Part shown: positions 23,015-33,908 of the stretch, one piece after another | How positions within the stretch are numbered: position 1 is the stretch's first letter | Layout of the letters: each line of letters begins with the position of its first letter | Notes under the pieces: model-generated | Told to the model about the DNA's origin: nothing | The model's input: only the letters and a program-made list of their open reading frames with translations | Databases searched by the model: none | Assembly (NCBI GenBank): GCA_025738555.1 | Contig: JAOVFP010000020.1 | Location: forward strand, 248,001 to 312,000 | Length of the DNA stretch: 64,000 bases | Direction of reading: 5' to 3' | Source of the DNA: Cyathus striatus | Taxonomy: Eukaryota; Basidiomycota; Agaricomycetes; Agaricales; Nidulariaceae | Program-made: the position numbers and the translations under genes

Positions 23015-24514
23015 ACCCAAAGCCGGGTTGGAAAGAGGCGCGGACCTGCGGGTCGAGGGACCCGCAGAAGCCGACATAGGAGCCGAAGCGGATATTCCGG
23101 ATGCCCGGGCTCTAGCCGCGGAAGAGGCAGAGCGGGGACATTCTTTGGCGCGATGCCCCGGATTACCGCAGAACAAGCATAGATTGTTGTCCATGCGACG
23201 CTGACGTTCTTGTGGCAAAAGTTTGCCATCTCGACCAACCTTGTCATTCAATTCCGGCCTCCGCTGTTGGGGAGGCTGCGAGGAACGAGGTGGGTGACTA
23301 CCAGCACGGTGGGGATAGCTCGGACGAGGTGCATATTGGCCCGAAACGAGGCGGGAAGGCGCCGGGGTGACTGCGGGGCGGTTTGTAGTAGCTCTAACAG
23401 AGCTATCCGGAACCCGCGGACCCCGAGGCTGGTGGGATTCCCGCGTACGCTCGGACTGGCGTTCCCAGTACCGACTATCGATCCCTTGAGCTAGTTTAAT
23501 CATCCCGCGCTTTGTGGTAGGTTTCCCAACATGAGAGATCTCATCCTTAATGCGACCCGGAAACCCGGAATAGAGTCGGTGGCATAAGGACTTATCATCC
23601 CAGTCGGTGCGCTGTGCAAGCCTGTTGAACTGTACAAGATACTTGGACAGTTTCTGTGAATCCTTCATAACGAGGACATCCAGATCATTCTCGGCATCCC
23701 CTTCCGGGTTCGCTAACCCGAAGTTATCCTCTAGCATGACGACGAAAACCTCCCAAGAGTGAAGGAACTCATCATCAGCATAGGGATTGGAGAGGGTCGG
23801 CATAACGAGCTGAAGCGCGGTATCCCGAAGATATGCGAGAGCGAAGTTGACCTGGGAATGTCCATCCGAGTATTGGGAAGGATTATTCCGGAAGTAAATT
23901 TGGCATTGAGTAATGAACTGCTCCAACTTCTCAGCACTGGAACCGTCAAAAGTATCTGGCTTTTGAACGTTGCGTTCCCGACGTGTTCCCAATGTACCCC
24001 GGGCGGATTCCGCAACTCTCAAAAGAGCTTCGGCAAGCCGGTCTTCCCGGGAGTGGCGCACAAGAGGTGTGCGCCTGGGATTGTCGACATCATCCTCATC
24101 ACCATCATCCCCTGAGTCTGAGGATGGTGGAGACGGAGGATTGGGCTGAGAAGGAGGTGGAGGTGGCGGTCCAATGGTACCACCATCAGAGCCGTGACCC
24201 TCGGGAGTGTCCCGGTCTGCTGCGACTGTACCATATGGCGGTGGAGTGCCATCCGGAGGAGCCTGAGCGGATCCGAGGTTCCCGGCTGCAGGAACAGAAA
24301 GTAGCTGAGCGGAAGTCGAGGGTGGACCCAGGAAAGTAGCACTAGGAGGTGGTGCTGGGCTGGGTGTAACCCGAGACGGTGTAGAAGGTAGAGAACCTGA
24401 AGTACTCCGTGGAGGCTGTTGCCTCGTAGCTGCACGGGTGGCACGAGCACCCACAGCATTGGTATGACTAGCGGTATGCGCTGTGCGAGTAACCGAAGTC
24501 CCAGTTGGAGCCAT
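23003..24514 (-). CDS. gag: Gag protein with CCHC zinc knuckle
   Basis: 503 residues, intact, starting 36 bases inside the 5' LTR boundary. The N-terminal 150 residues are low-complexity and Pro/Ser/Thr-rich; the middle carries the retrotransposon gag region (KPDTFDGSSAEKLEQFITQC onward); near the C-terminus is one zinc knuckle, CLFCGNPGHRAKEC, of the CX2CX4HX4C type that binds RNA. The frame ends AAA AAA TAG, at which the -1 frame into pol opens. Forms the virus-like particle in this family. Confidence 0.93.
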   Translation of the reverse strand: MAPTGTSVTRTAHTASHTNAVGARATRAATRQQPPRSTSGSLPSTPSRVTPSPAPPPSATFLGPPSTSAQLLSVPAAGNLGSAQAPPDGTPPPYGTVAADRDTPEGHGSDGGTIGPPPPPPSQPNPPSPPSSDSGDDGDEDDVDNPRRTPLVRHSREDRLAEALLRVAESARGTLGTRRERNVQKPDTFDGSSAEKLEQFITQCQIYFRNNPSQYSDGHSQVNFALAYLRDTALQLVMPTLSNPYADDEFLHSWEVFVVMLEDNFGLANPEGDAENDLDVLVMKDSQKLSKYLVQFNRLAQRTDWDDKSLCHRLYSGFPGRIKDEISHVGKPTTKRGMIKLAQGIDSRYWERQSERTRESHQPRGPRVPDSSVRATTNRPAVTPAPSRLVSGQYAPRPSYPHRAGSHPPRSSQPPQQRRPELNDKVGRDGKLLPQERQRRMDNNLCLFCGNPGHRAKECPRSASSAARARASGISASAPMSASAGPSTRRSAPLSNPALGSKK

Positions 24515-24535
24515 GATAAAGAGATATCCAAGGTA

Positions 24536-24548
24536 TCAGTATTCGTAT
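24536..24548 (-). promoter_or_regulatory. self-complementary primer binding site
   Basis: Two bases inside the 5' LTR boundary the coding strand reads ATACGAATACTGA. The exact reverse complement occurs in the LTR at 24880-24892, as the predicted first bases of the transcript. No good match to a tRNA 3' end (TGG start) sits at the boundary. This is the arrangement of Tf1/sushi elements, which prime with their own folded-back RNA. Confidence 0.75.
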
Positions 24549-24550
24549 AC

Positions 24551-25316
24551 TGTTACGTACCGATTCTCTTCCTGTTTAGAAGTGGTTGCGAAGACACCCG
24601 GAGGGTGTGGGAGAACTATAACGGAAACCCGAAGTGAGTACGGGTGCGGGAACGTAGAGCGGAAGTGCGGAAAGAACCGTGGCTTCAGCTTGTGTGCTGC
24701 GCCGCCTGGATATCCCCAGGGAATGGTTCGTATTTCGAGGAAGATGATATGTAACAAAGGAAGACGTTCTAGAGTATAAGAGAAGGTTTCGCCACTACAC
24801 TAGGTAGCGGGAGAGAAACCCGAAGGAAAACCCGGAGCGGGTTTCGGAACTTAGAGTAGGAAGAAAGTGTACAGAGTTGATACGAATACTGAAGACTACC
24901 TATTACATCTGGAAGACTACTTATACTAAGTAGGAACCTGTAGATACGAATGTAGAAGTATTATACAAAGGACAAGTCAAAGGAGTAAGTAGGAAATGAA
25001 GTCTTGGCAAAGCGGAGTAGGGGCGCAAATGACGCGCTCAGAATGAAGAATAAGGAACTAATCTACAAAGGCCATAATGAAACGTATAAGTAGGAATGGA
25101 AGGGAGGAGTAATAGAATGATGACGTGGTGAGGCCGTCATAAGAGAAAGTACGTATCCGGGATACCCGATAGAAAACCCGACGGGTTCCGGGTACGTTCC
25201 CGGGCGGGAACGTCGGGAAGTGTAAACCCGAAGCGGGTACGTTCCGGGAACGGACCGGGTATGTTAGAAGGTCACGTGGGAACGTCGGCACGATGTATCC
25301 GGACATGGATATAACA
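24551..25316 (-). repeat. 5' LTR
   Basis: 766 bp; promoter-bearing LTR of the minus-strand element. It differs from the 3' LTR only at 25126. Confidence 0.97.
24892..24925 (-). promoter_or_regulatory. LTR promoter: TATA box and predicted transcript start
   Basis: TATAAG at 24925-24920 lies 33 bases before TCAGTATTCGTAT (from 24892), the segment that pairs with the primer site. In self-primed elements that segment must be the 5' end of the RNA, so the TATA spacing and the primer match support each other. Confidence 0.6.
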
Positions 25317-25321
25317 AACAG
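25317..25321. repeat. target site duplication (AACAG), right
   Basis: Exact copy of 17703-17707, directly after the 5' LTR. Confidence 0.95.
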
Positions 25322-26017
25322 GTGGTGCTTTCAATGCAGTAGAATTCTGCCTGCTTATATGCTTTTAGATGTGGAGCACTCTTACAAATACTCTGGGTTA
25401 TGGAGCTGTAAGGTGTCATGGGGCTCTGACAGTCCTGAGTCTGAGTGCACATGCTAGGGCACACCTTTTGAAATCCTCGGTATATTTGGAGTTGGTGATA
25501 TCATACATAGTGGCAGGCGTGGATATGGGGACTTCCGACCACTAATATACTCATGTTGCAACTACCAGAGGTAACAATCAATTATAGCTCAACCTTAGGC
25601 CTTAGATCTTAGACCTAGCAATGGTAATATGTGTATTCTGGCAAATAATTGGCAGCCTGAGCACTCTGTGTGTGTATTTTGGACAATTATAATCCTAATC
25701 TCAGAATTATGTGACACTCAGACTCAAACATGCTCATGTACTGCTCATAATAACATGATCCTGATACTGTGATATTAATTATAGTATGTTATGATGTATC
25801 ACGATCTTAATGTAAGGTGGTGGGAAGTAGTGAGCACCTTATATTGTTGGGAGCCAATCGTGATGACACACCACAGTTGCTATGAGCTCCTAACGTCTAG
25901 TAATCGCTTCTAAGCTGGAGTAATTTGAGCGTCTGATTGTAAGGCACATAATTATTGGCGAGTTTCTCACTGATTTACTGATGGCCTATCTGGACACTCC
26001 CACTACATTCACCTGTT
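25322..26017. other. AT-rich intergenic region right of the retrotransposon
   Basis: No gene recognised. Word usage (ATAATC, CATGATC) resembles 16570-16960 on the other side of the element, so both may belong to older, similar debris. Confidence 0.3.
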
Positions 26018-26449
26018 GTGAGAGGGTATGCGCCGGATGTGTTTGTTTCTGCTTCCAATACAGTCACTATCCTTGCTCCCCTTGCTCCCACCGCTCCTGA
26101 TACAGCCACCACCACTTTTACCCCTACTCCCACCGCCACTCCTGATGCAGTCACCACCATTGCCTCCCCTGTTCTTTGTGCTCCACCAGTTGCTGAAGGG
26201 GAGAAGACTTCGTCTTGTGCCCGGGCTCCAAGGTTGAAAAGAGCAGATGTGGTAGCACCGAAATCCAAGACAGCCGCTAAATTGTCAAAGCCAACAGACA
26301 CCACAGAGAAACGTCCGCATTCAAGGGCAACTGGAGCCGGGAGTAGGAGTGGACCACATAATAAAAAGGGGGGTGGAATATCCAACACCGAAGTCACGAA
26401 ACTAGGCAAGCAGCAGCAAGCCACAGTGCTCAAAGTACCTAAGCCTTGA
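26018..26449 (+). CDS. low-complexity hypothetical protein or gene fragment
   Basis: 143-codon frame. The first half is an Ala/Pro/Thr repeat with an internal imperfect duplication (LAPTAPDTATTTFTPTPTA then TPDAVTTIASP); the second half is basic (Lys/Arg/Gly/Ser). No family recognised, and there is a long spurious frame on the opposite strand because of the repeat. Probably the remnant of a larger gene; a real product is doubtful. Confidence 0.25.
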   Translation: MRGYAPDVFVSASNTVTILAPLAPTAPDTATTTFTPTPTATPDAVTTIASPVLCAPPVAEGEKTSSCARAPRLKRADVVAPKSKTAAKLSKPTDTTEKRPHSRATGAGSRSGPHNKKGGGISNTEVTKLGKQQQATVLKVPKP

Positions 26450-27357
26450 TCAAAGCCGCGAATGTGCTGGCCAATTAACCAACAGAATAGTATGTTAATC
26501 AGAGTTCATCAGCAGCCAAGAAGCACCAGAGAAGCATAGAGCGTAAAGGAATTGTATTATCGCGTCAGAACCATTAGAGTTTGCAGGGCCAGATGAATCT
26601 TTCTCGCACATATGCACGTAGTTTTCCTACAAAACACAGAATGAGAAGAGGATTCAGCTTCATTCAAGCAAGATTCAAGGGCGAATGGGGTATTTTTCGG
26701 AGTCATGTGAATCATTTTAAACTGACCCCCGCAGGTTTTGGCTGACCTTTAAGCAGCGAGAAATAAATCGTCCACCGCCTCTTGCCTGGAGGAGGGGGTC
26801 CGGGGTCACTCCCCCACACCGACCGTAACTTATTGATTTGGTGTTTTAACATGTGGCTGAAACCAAGCCTTTTTTGTAATTAGTCGACCACTGCGACAGG
26901 TACTTAATAGTTAATGACTTACCTGCCTATAATATCACCATAAGCGAGTTGTAAGCGACGCTCGGTTTCGACCAACTATGATTTGATTGATAATAGCAAT
27001 ACAAACTTCAAAGTAGGTAGCCTGGAAGTCACGCACTGAAGAATGTTTCACGGAAGACAGACGTAACAATCTATGTACACTGTTTGCATATACTCGGATA
27101 CAGCAGTACGAACGCTGACTGTGCTGCTGAGTTGAAACTAGACTCCAGAATGGGCAACGCAAACAAGGGTCAACCACATCAAGCGACCCATGCCTACACT
27201 ATTTCCCGTCGGTCCAGCTACGTAAGTTTTTATATACCTATGCTGCAATGTACGATACACTCGAAGCATTTCTAACTGAATAATACAAAAGAAAAGAAAG
27301 TGGCAAAAACTGTATTAATACACTACTATTACACAATTAAAGCATCGATAGCATACA
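26450..27357. other. intergenic, no gene seen
   Basis: Includes a G/C-rich patch with an inverted GGGGT...ACTCCCC motif near 26790-26815. It is otherwise featureless and contains the 3' flank of RPB11. Confidence 0.4.
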
Positions 27358-27907
27358 CTAGAAATCCATGTAGTCCCGTCCTCCCGGCCATCCACTTGTT
27401 CCTCCTGTACCGCCGTACGGGTCCTCCACACCGACGGTAGCACCACCAACTTCTGCATCTTTGAAGGAGAACTCGCGTTTGAACTTGGTCTCCAGAGAAG
27501 ACATAGTTCCAATAAGCTTGGTACAAGCCGATTCCAACAGAGCTTGCGGTGTTATTGATCCATCAGTTTGGATCTTGATGAGAAAGTATGGATGCAGGGG
27601 ATGCGGAACTTTATAGCCAGCAAAGAGAATCTGGGGCATGGATAACAGTTGCCTAAGAGGATGGGTATAAGAACAATAACACGACAAGTTGATGCATAGG
27701 AACTTACGCGCGAAGCATGTTGCCTAGTGTATGATCCTGCTTAACAATCTTAATCGTTGCAGCATTGGGGATCTTGGTATCTTCAATTATCTCCACACTA
27801 GTTGAGGACGGACAGATTGAAATGGTGTTCCATCATGGCAGAGATACAACGCACGGCTTCTCGCCATCATCCAAAACGTAGAGCTCGTATCGTGCAGGTG
27901 CATTCAT
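27358..27907 (-). CDS. RPB11: RNA polymerase II subunit RPB11
   Basis: Small subunit of RNA polymerase II; pairs with RPB3 in the assembly platform, equivalent to one of the bacterial alpha subunits. Three exons: 27907-27855, 27797-27708, 27652-27358, giving 145 residues. Start MNAPARYELYVLDDGEKP, then the alpha-motif IPNAATIKIVKQDHTLGNML, then FAGYKVPHPLHPYFLIKIQT. These are hallmark RPB11 segments in the right order. The C-terminal tail is Gly-rich (PYGGTGGTSGWPGGRDY), longer than in yeast and fungus-specific. Divergently placed from the ribosomal protein gene at 28659. Confidence 0.95.
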
Positions 27908-28658
27908 GGCAGTGAACTGGATAAGAAACAAATTAGTATCAAGTGTAACGGCGTGCTGTGGATGAGTAAAGAGATCATAGAGTCGTGCGAATAGTCGCCA
28001 TGGCGCATAGCACTCAGGGGATTGACAGATTTGAAAGCTTTAATTATTTCAAGCACAAGGGAAGCTAAGTCTCACCTTTCTGGATCGTACACGGTAAAGG
28101 CGGCACCAAAGGGTGATAAGGGACTTCCCTGCGAAAGCCGCGTCAGCATACTGCTTCAAGGTAAGCAATGGAGAAAATGAGATTCAGGACACAGTTTGCG
28201 ATCATTCAAGATTGTCACCGACAATAAATAATAAAAATTATAGACATCATTATGTGTCTGAATGAAAGTAGTACTCACTGGTAAGCAACGAAGGTGATCG
28301 TAATGAAACAAGAGAGGTCAAGGTTCCAATTGAATTGACAAATTTTTTAGGTGAGGCATCATTGTTTGGTTATATTTGTAGTAGCACTAAATCCGGCAAC
28401 ACAGGACATGGCGATTAGAGCCCATCGTTGAAGGCCCACTTCCCGACACTCTTCAAGGTGAGTCCCTCGTATATTCTCGTTGCTATCCCATCCCGCAGAC
28501 GATGCAAAAGACTGTAGAAGCGATTGTGGCCGTTTTCGACGGTTGGAAAGGGTGGATTTCAGATGGATGGTTGGGCTGACTCTCGGATGGCGAAAGCAAC
28601 GACTTGGGTCAACTTCAATTTCATTGACTAACGGTCACCTTGCGTCTCTCAGAAAACA
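27908..28658. promoter_or_regulatory. shared upstream region of RPB11 and uL15, with a likely 5' UTR intron
   Basis: Divergent intergenic stretch. On the plus strand a GTGAGT donor at about 28457, a GACTAAC branch site near 28625 and a CTCTCAG acceptor at 28652 outline a 5' UTR intron ending six bases before the uL15 start codon. Such introns are common in fungal ribosomal protein genes. No convincing snoRNA boxes were found in it. Confidence 0.5.
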
Positions 28659-29277
28659 ATGCCGACACGGTTCTCGAACACACGCAAGCATCGCGGCCAC
28701 GTCTCCGCCGGTCACGGACGTGTTGGCAAGCACCGCAAGCATCCTGGAGGTCGTGGTCTCGCTGGTGGTCAGCACCACCATCGGTGAGTTTACCTGCGTT
28801 CCTGCTCGATATCTGTATTTTGATTCGAATTTCTTCGCTCATTCTAGTACTAACTTCGATAAGTACCATCCTGGTTACTTTGGTAAAGTTGGTATGCGTC
28901 ACTTCCATTTGACTCGCAATCAATACTGGTGCCCCACCGTCAACGTCGACAGGCTCTGGAGTCTTGTCCCTGAGGAGCAGAAGAAGGGCTTAACTGCTAA
29001 TTCTGACGTTGTTCCCGTGATCGACATCCTCAAGTTCGGTTACGCCAAAATTTTGGGTAACGGACAGTTCGTATTTTGCGTGTTTTCTGAGTCAACCGTC
29101 TTCTTACACGTCTATATGATAGGCTTCCCAAGCTTCCTTTCATTGTGAAGGCCCGCTTCGTGTCAGAGATAGCCGAGTACGTACTTCGTATTGATTGAAA
29201 CTGAATTTTTGTACTGACTATTTCTCTTCAGGCGCAAAATCAAGGAGGCTGGTGGTGTCGTGTCGCTGATCGCTTGA
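28659..29277 (+). CDS. RPL28: 60S ribosomal protein L27a/L28 (uL15)
   Basis: Structural protein of the large ribosomal subunit. Exons: 28659-28783, 28848-29066, 29123-29176, 29232-29277, giving 147 residues. The product starts [20 protein letters not shown] and continues [20 protein letters not shown], the invariant Gly/His/Arg-rich N-terminus. It ends [20 protein letters not shown] and LIA. The start is fixed by homology. The symbol follows the yeast name; the mammalian name is RPL27A. Confidence 0.95.
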
Positions 29278-31000
29278 GCTGTACCATACCTATAGTTCTT
29301 TTCTATTCCTTTCATCTATGGCCATACGATTACATGAAACACGCTCTATGCCTTCATGCGCATATACAACAGTATTATCGTTGGAGTGTTGGTCGGAATC
29401 TAGAAGTATTTTGAAGTTTCAAGATCCTTCGTCGCCGATATGTTGAGCAAAGCTGCACTGATACCTATCTCGCCCAATGAGATTTCGTATAGAAGCTTCG
29501 GTGGAATGTCAATTTGTAAATGCGAGCCTTTATAGTCTATCGTGATCGTACATCAGTCAGATGGATATACGCTTTTGTGTGGGAAGTTATGACCCCGGAG
29601 TGATAAAAATCGTCGAACATTTGGCAATTACTAACCAGAACACGGGTGTGTACCATCGAGACTTTATCGGTCCCGTCCCAAGTAAGTAACTATGAATGCA
29701 CACCAGCAAAGTGCTCTAACTGGTTCTCATTGTAATGCGGATGACCACACGGAGTACTTTGTACACAATCACTTGTGGCCTATAAAAAGATATCGATGCT
29801 CGTCCCCAGGTAGACGGTGCCGTCGAGGAGCTGTTGATTGTACTGCATGGAGTAGGGTACGGCCCATTCTAGGACCCGCTAAACTGCGTCTGGACGGCAG
29901 AAATCATAATGCCTGCGTTCGCCGTTAAGTACTAGACCTCGGTATTCACGTTGTGTATAGTAGTAACCACTGCATGGTGTACACTGGACAACTTTATGTC
30001 CTCGTGCTGAATTTTATTTCAGGTTGCAACCGGGGGATCAACGCGAGAAGAGCATGATTAACAGGTACGTTGTGCATGTGAAAAATGGAAATGGTCTATG
30101 GTTTGGTGGTTCTTTTAGTTCTATAGAAACCGCTGGAATAAATAGCAATTAATAGCGAGCGTTTAGCATACTTACGTACATTAACATCAATCAACAGATG
30201 AAGCCTCATCTCTGTCTCTTTGAAATAAAAATATCAGTGTATGAGTTATTGTCCAAATAATAAATTTCTGAAATTTCACTGTGATTGGTACTATTGCAAC
30301 GGGTACTTAAAAAAGACAGAGATCAGAAGATAGCAAATGGACTTAAGGTCTCTGGAGTGTGGACAGTTTTTCGGAATGCAACTCCTTTCCTTGAGATAGT
30401 TCACGACACCAACAAGAGCTATATTTATCACCGACAACATTCATGTTCAGTAAATGAACATTTTAGAATGTGATACAGCTAGACAGGCTCTGAAAGCGTG
30501 CCAGATGCGCTGTGCTGACGCAGAAAGTTGAGTAGTAAAGAAGGATTTGAGCAGTGAAATTGTGGGGATTTGCACCAAGTATTAAGTGTGATAGGAATTC
30601 GGGAAATAAGAAAGCGGTATGATAGATTTGATACGCGCAGCAGTCCTATTTTGCGTTTGTGGCTGTGGTGGGATTGCAGTTATTAGAATAGACGAGCGCG
30701 TGACGTCGAGAGGGAGGCAAGGAGACGAGGGAGAGGGTGAAGATGAAGGGATGAAAGAGGCCTAGGGGCTGGATGGATTGACGTGTGTCGTTGAGTGTCT
30801 ACGTCTACGCCAGGTTGATGATAGTGACATGGGTTATGTGGTGGTAGCAGTGAGGGAGTGTAGAGAGGGGGTATTTGTGGCGGGGTGATCCCGAGACGGC
30901 AAGACGGAAGGGGATGAAAGTACCCACGCGTAAGAGGCTTACAACGGCAGCTGGATTCTTCGTGACTTTACCCTCGTCCGTCTCTCTGTCTGCAATATCC
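29278..31000. other. intergenic region between uL15 and the mahogunin-like gene
   Basis: About 1.7 kb with no gene I can support. A 78-codon frame at 29692-29928 has no recognisable content. The last 300 bases are purine-rich on the plus strand and should contain the promoter of the next gene. Confidence 0.4.
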
Positions 31001-33146
31001 ATGATGAGTCTTTCGTCGTGGTGTAAGTACTCTGCCCCTCTTTCTTTCTTTCTTCCTTCCCTCATCTCACCATCCACCAGATCAGCAGCACGACTCCGTC
31101 TGGTCCAGATTCCGCCGCATTCCCCAGCCATCCCTCGACCCCGCCATGCAGGCACCTAACTCTCCTCACCAGCGAAACAACAACGCAGACAACAACCCTG
31201 CCAACTCTCCAAATGGCCCCCAGCAGAATCAGAAGAAAGTCTTCGAGCCCCTCTTTGGGCCTGCTCTTGGTGTCGTCACACAGGGACCCCCTTGGACCAT
31301 CTCTACCGAGAAGAAGGTCGTTACGGACGATTTGACCCCAGAGGTCGTCTCCACCTGGGTTGAGAAGAGCAAAGAAGTCAGTCATCTTTCTTTATTTTCC
31401 ATCCGCGCTTTCCTTGCAGTCCCGTCGCACCCGTGTCCTCTGCTCTCCGAGGAGTACAAGGACCCCCCCCCCACCCCACTATATTTAGCATAAATTCCTT
31501 CATCTCGCTGCGGGCGATCTATTAGCGTCTTACTCTTTCTATCTATCGACTTTTTTCAACTAATCATCTACTTGCAGCCCTCACAACCAACTACAACACT
31601 TCAAGCTCTCGTTAATCTCAAGCGCCCCACTCTCCGTCTGTCCCCGCTCACTTCTTCGGAGGAAGATCCATCCCACGAACACCATCATGGACTCGAATTC
31701 GAATATGACTGTGATGCCCCCAAGTGTGGTATATACCTTTATGTCTTCCTCCCAAAAGACCATCCTGATGCCCCCGCAACTCACTACCCCATGGCTAAAT
31801 TGCTGGTCTTTGAAGCCGTCGTCGATGGTGGTTTCGGACGGACGCTCAAACTCGAAGAGGGTGCTGTTTTGGAGCTTGGAAGGTGGGAATATGTGGCCGG
31901 ACGCGCTGCTTCTCCTGCTGCAGCAGAAACGAGTGGGTTGGCCCCTGTGCCGGAGGCTATGAGTCCCAGCAGTTCCGGCGATGGCAGTCGTCCCAATACA
32001 GGAATTAATAATAGTAATGGTAACAGCAATCAGCATCGCCGTCGCTTCACTCATTTCCACTTCCGCAAGCGGTCGCAGAATCGAAGTGTTTCTGGCCCCG
32101 CCTTGGCTGTTGTCGATGCCGAGCCACAAGAAGCCGCCCCCACTAATAAGAAGGAAGGGGCCGGAGAAAGTAAGGAGGAAGCATCGGAGGGTGTAAGAGT
32201 TACCATTCGTCTTGCTGCCCTCGATGAGCAAGGCTCTGAACTCGCAAGCCCTAATGAGCAAATTACGTATTTGCATGTTGTAAGGTTTGGTCCGAAGCCT
32301 GTTGTAGCTGAAGGCGAAGAGCCCGTTGAGGATACGAGACCTTGGGTCGTGAAAGTTGTTAAGCGGGAGGCTACGGTTCGTCCTTACTTACTTTCCCTTT
32401 TGTCAATTCTTAATTTCAAGCAGATTGGTCCTCACACGTTCCAACTACATGAAATATATGGTCTCACGTCGTCATCCACGCATACATACGCCCCAACCAG
32501 CGCACTTCCAGCAGCACCGCACACCTACCCTCCCGATGCATCCTCTCCAACCGTGCAGCCCGCTACCCCACCGGAGGACGACGATCCCCAATCGGAGTGT
32601 CTCCTTTGTCTTTCCGAGCCACGCGAAGTTGTGCTCCTTCCATGCAGACATTTAGTAGCTTGCAAAGACTGCGCCGTTAACATGGTCGAATTCGGCGCGG
32701 GCGGCAATATCGTTCAGCCTGTAGAGCCCGCTCCCGCTGCTGACACTCCTACGGATGGTGATGCGAATGCTAACTCGCAAGGCGAGGGAGGAAGTGCCCC
32801 TGCTACTGCCACTTCTGCACCCATAACGCCTACTGCCAATCCTCGGAGGAAGCGAAAGGCAAAAGGCTGGTTTTGTCCCGTTTGTAGGCAGCCTTATACT
32901 TCTCTTTTGAGAATTACCACTTCTCCGCCTCCCCCGTCTGCTAGCAAAGACGAAGGCAGGTCATCCGGTGAGGAGGAAGGTGCCGCCGCACTTGCTGTCG
33001 GCGTGTCCCCCCTTACGGTGGAGGGAGGCAATGGGCTGCTCGGTGGCATGCTTCGGCCCGGATTTTTGAGAGGGTTGAGTTTCAGAGCTGGTGCTGCGCC
33101 TCCTGATGTCGAAAGTACGGCCGGGCTAGGCAGGCAAGGCGCGTGA
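31001..33146 (+). CDS. mahogunin (MGRN1/RNF157)-type RING E3 ubiquitin ligase
   Basis: Likely E3 ligase. Exons: 31001-31022, 31081-31376, 31578-32375, 32424-33146. The first, tiny exon is inferred; the alternative start is the ATG at 31146. The central domain matches the mahogunin fold (EYDCDAPKCGIYLYVFLP, LHVVRFG, IGPHTFQLHEIYGL). A C3HC4 RING follows: CLLCLSEPREVVLLPCRHL, then CKDCAVNM, and CPVCRQPYTSLLRI. About 65 Ala/Pro/Gly residues with a KRKAK patch separate the middle cysteines from the last pair, unlike animal MGRN1. The 48-nt intron 32376-32423 is in frame and stop-free, so retention would add 16 residues. A His/Arg-rich insertion (HRRRFTHFHFRKRSQ) sits in the central domain. Confidence 0.85.
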
Positions 33147-33908
33147 GTTTGTTAATGACGGTGTGAGGTGTATTATACTGTACGTATGTGTGGACTTTAC
33201 CGGTTTCTTGATCTCTTGTTATTTCTCGTGCTGCCCTGTATTATTTATTCGCATCGCACTTGCATTGCTTGTAAAAACGTATTAGTGACTTCGTAGGTAG
33301 GTAGGTATGTACTTAGATTCCCTCTTCCTTCCCTCTCTCTTACCCCTTCTATGTATATTTTTTCATGATATACTGATGTTAAGTAATTAGTGTACCGCTT
33401 ATCTATGAAATCCAGTTTTCTCTGTTCTATTTTGCAGGTGCAATTAGTATGTCAATTTATCGAAAAGGGGGTGTGTTAACGTTAAATAAATAATTATAAT
33501 CTTCTTTCCGGCTTCCGTTACACATGTATCCATCAAATTATAAGTCATTCGGTTACTCTGTCTGCCACGCAGTGCATAACTCGCAGCACGCTTCTTACCT
33601 TCAGATGTGGTATAGGTAAAAGATAAGTCAAGACTCAAAATAAGTGTAAGTACTATTATCGGAACGCACACAACGTGAAACGCGTGCAAGTGCTTCTACC
33701 ACGTGCAAACTTCGAAATAATGGCCACTTGGGAGTCGCTTTTGTAGCTCTTTCACTCTTTTATTGCCACCTACTCCCCAAATCCTCATCTTGATACCCCG
33801 ACTTCTCACCACCACAATATCGACGCGTAAAAGCGTAGGGACCCAGTAAGACTCTTTCGATGAGCTACCCTCTCCATTGATCTCACTGATAACCCTCGAT
33901 CGTTTTAG
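33147..33908. other. intergenic, mahogunin-like 3' end to RdRP promoter
   Basis: AT-rich at first, then about 200 bases that presumably carry the RdRP promoter. No gene seen. Confidence 0.4.

Larger units (their letters stand above)
17708..25316 (-). mobile_element. complete Ty3/gypsy chromovirus LTR retrotransposon
   Basis: A 7,609-bp element on the minus strand with 766-bp LTRs, TG...CA ends, 5-bp target duplication, polypurine tract and self-priming site. Gag has a zinc knuckle, and Pol runs protease, reverse transcriptase, RNase H, integrase, chromodomain, the Ty3 order. The chromodomain at the Pol C-terminus places it with chromoviruses, many of which integrate into heterochromatin. The LTRs differ at a single base (18283 C versus 25126 T), so insertion is recent. 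Pol carries four single-base frameshifts, so this copy probably needs helper proteins in trans. About 835 bp of non-pol sequence lies between the pol stop and the 3' LTR. Confidence 0.97.

Noticed and set aside
24536..24550. Conventional tRNA primer binding site
   Set aside because: The sequence after the LTR does not start with TGG and matches the LTR itself over 13 nt, which fits self-priming better.
25975..26433. 152-codon frame opposite the low-complexity frame at 26018-26449
   Set aside because: Val/Ala/Gly-rich antisense image of an Ala/Pro/Thr repeat; no protein-like features.
31581..32276. 231-codon minus-strand frame
   Set aside because: Antisense shadow of the mahogunin-like gene, which has clear domain content.
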